Program-made: the position numbers and the translations under genes
NCBI RefSeq assembly: GCF_001270495.1
Contig: NZ_LGUR01000204.1
Coordinates: forward strand, 20,069-84,068
DNA length: 64,000 bases
Direction of reading: 5' to 3'
From: Streptomyces viridochromogenes
GTDB lineage: Bacteria > Actinomycetota > Actinomycetes > Streptomycetales > Streptomycetaceae
Part shown: positions 63,400 through 64,000 of the stretch, piece by piece
How positions within the stretch are numbered: the stretch's first letter is position 1
How the letters are laid out: each line of letters opens with the position of its first letter
The notes under the pieces: generated by a model
Seen by the model: only the letters and a program-made list of their open reading frames with translations
The model's database searches: none
What the model was told of the DNA's origin: nothing

Positions 63400-63930
63400 A
63401 TGAGCACACGGAACAGCACGGTCGTCGGAACGGTACTGGGCGCGGCCACGGTCGCCATGGGCCTGATCGCCGGGGCCTTCTACATCTTCGCCTGCGGGGT
63501 GATGCCGGGGTTGGCGCGGAGCGATGACCGGGTGTATGTCGAGGTCATGCGCGACATCAACGACGCGTTCGAGAACCCGGTGTTCTTCCTGGGCTTCTTC
63601 GGGGCGCTGGTGCTGACAGGTGTGTCGGCGTGGCAGGTGCGCGGGGCGCCGTACCGGGGATGGGTATGGGCGGCGCTGGCCGCGTACGGGCTGGCCTTCA
63701 TGGTCACCGTCGCCTTCAACATCCCGCTGAACGACAGCCTGAAGGGCACCGGGGATCCGGCCGCCCTGCGGGAGGAGTTCGAGGATCCGTGGTTGGCGTG
63801 GAACGTCGTACGGGCGGTGCTGGCGACGGGGGCGGTGGGGTTCTTGGCGCGGGGGTTGGTGTTGTACGGCCGGATCAGGCAGGCGACTGCCCAACACCGG
63901 CCCAGGCACTCCAGCCCGTCCGGCGATTGA
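63400..63930 (+). CDS. DUF1772-family membrane protein, C-terminus supplied by a repeat
   Basis: This 176-residue protein has four hydrophobic spans (VLGAATVAMGLIAGAFYIFA; VFFLGFFGALVLTGVSAWQV; WVWAALAAYGLAFMVTVAFN; VVRAVLATGAVGFLARGLVL) and the family motif FNIPLNDSL. DUF1772 proteins resemble anthrone-oxygenase-like membrane proteins. The last residues (HSSPSGD) and the TGA stop come from the dispersed repeat that begins at 63907. The ATG at 63400 has TGGAGG nine bases upstream. Confidence 0.85.
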   Translation: MSTRNSTVVGTVLGAATVAMGLIAGAFYIFACGVMPGLARSDDRVYVEVMRDINDAFENPVFFLGFFGALVLTGVSAWQVRGAPYRGWVWAALAAYGLAFMVTVAFNIPLNDSLKGTGDPAALREEFEDPWLAWNVVRAVLATGAVGFLARGLVLYGRIRQATAQHRPRHSSPSGD

Positions 63931-64000
63931 GGACGAGGCCGCTCAGGCCGATAGCCGGGGTCTGGGGGCGGCAGCCCCCAGCGAGGGCGACACCGGCGCC
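63907..64000. repeat. dispersed intergenic repeat (GTCCGGCG..TTGAGGACGAGG type)
   Basis: CCAGCCCGTCCGGCGATTGA runs on as GGACGAGG, then GGGGTCTGGGGGCGGCAGCC. The same block occurs in reverse near 6920-6945. It overlaps the end of the DUF1772 gene and runs to the window edge. Confidence 0.65.

Overview
The window is a high-GC actinobacterial chromosome segment, almost certainly Streptomyces. The signs are extreme third-position G+C, many GTG starts and ATGA/GTGA gene overlaps, an SsgA-like sporulation gene, DasR-type (dre) operators on GlcNAc phosphotransferase genes, a LAxTG sortase substrate, and the dispersed intergenic repeats usual in this genus. From memory (not searched), gene content and order follow the S. 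coelicolor SCO2905-SCO2955 neighbourhood, with some local additions. It is mostly ordinary core chromosome. I see no prophage, no biosynthetic cluster and no CRISPR array.

Region by region. 1-480 is a degenerate 46-bp tandem repeat array beside the GlcNAc PTS locus nagF / nagE1 / nagE2 (504-3618), which carries three dre sites. 3.7-7.4 kb holds a metallo-beta-lactamase-fold enzyme, a membrane-anchored PemK/MazF-like protein and the cysM-cysO-mec sulfur-carrier cysteine pathway, preceded by a short cysteine-ended leader peptide. 7.6-13.3 kb has an amino-acid permease, clpS with a DUF2017 gene, and the NAD-salvage pair pncB-pncA. 13.4-22.7 kb has a secreted M6 metalloprotease, two RDD membrane proteins, ssgG, an FAD-linked oxidase and a TPR protein. 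22.7-24.8 kb is a three-gene nitrile hydratase (beta-N, beta-C, alpha) next to a beta-propeller-like gene. 24.9-30.5 kb has hppD with a divergent Lrp/AsnC regulator and a four-gene osmoprotectant ABC operon.

30.5-38.4 kb carries a PDZ-less Lon-like protease, an OSBS/N-acylamino-acid racemase operon with a GNAT gene and an IclR regulator, an SF2 helicase, a Doc-type toxin-antitoxin pair and an MFS exporter. tRNA-Cys lies at 38.6 kb, followed by a cell-wall-anchored protein, a GNAT gene and a duplicated SUKH-4 protein. 42.2-47.1 kb is a three-subunit molybdenum hydroxylase with two oddities: the catalytic Glu position appears to be Ala, and the iron-sulfur subunit has a very long low-complexity N-terminus. 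47.3-52.1 kb is a sugar ABC transporter with a GH20 hexosaminidase and a dre-like site, so GlcNAc uptake is represented twice (PTS and ABC). 52.3-64 kb has a DUF3039 gene, a decayed TnpB, an AlgH-family gene, murA, hupA, malic enzyme, a HelD-like RNA-polymerase-recycling ATPase, the sigU/anti-sigma pair, a CGNR regulator and a DUF1772 gene.

Points most worth following are the three-component nitrile hydratase, the catalytically altered molybdenum hydroxylase, the cysteine leader peptide, and dispersed repeats that have been absorbed into reading frames (the N-terminus of a sugar permease and the C-terminus and stop codon of the last gene).
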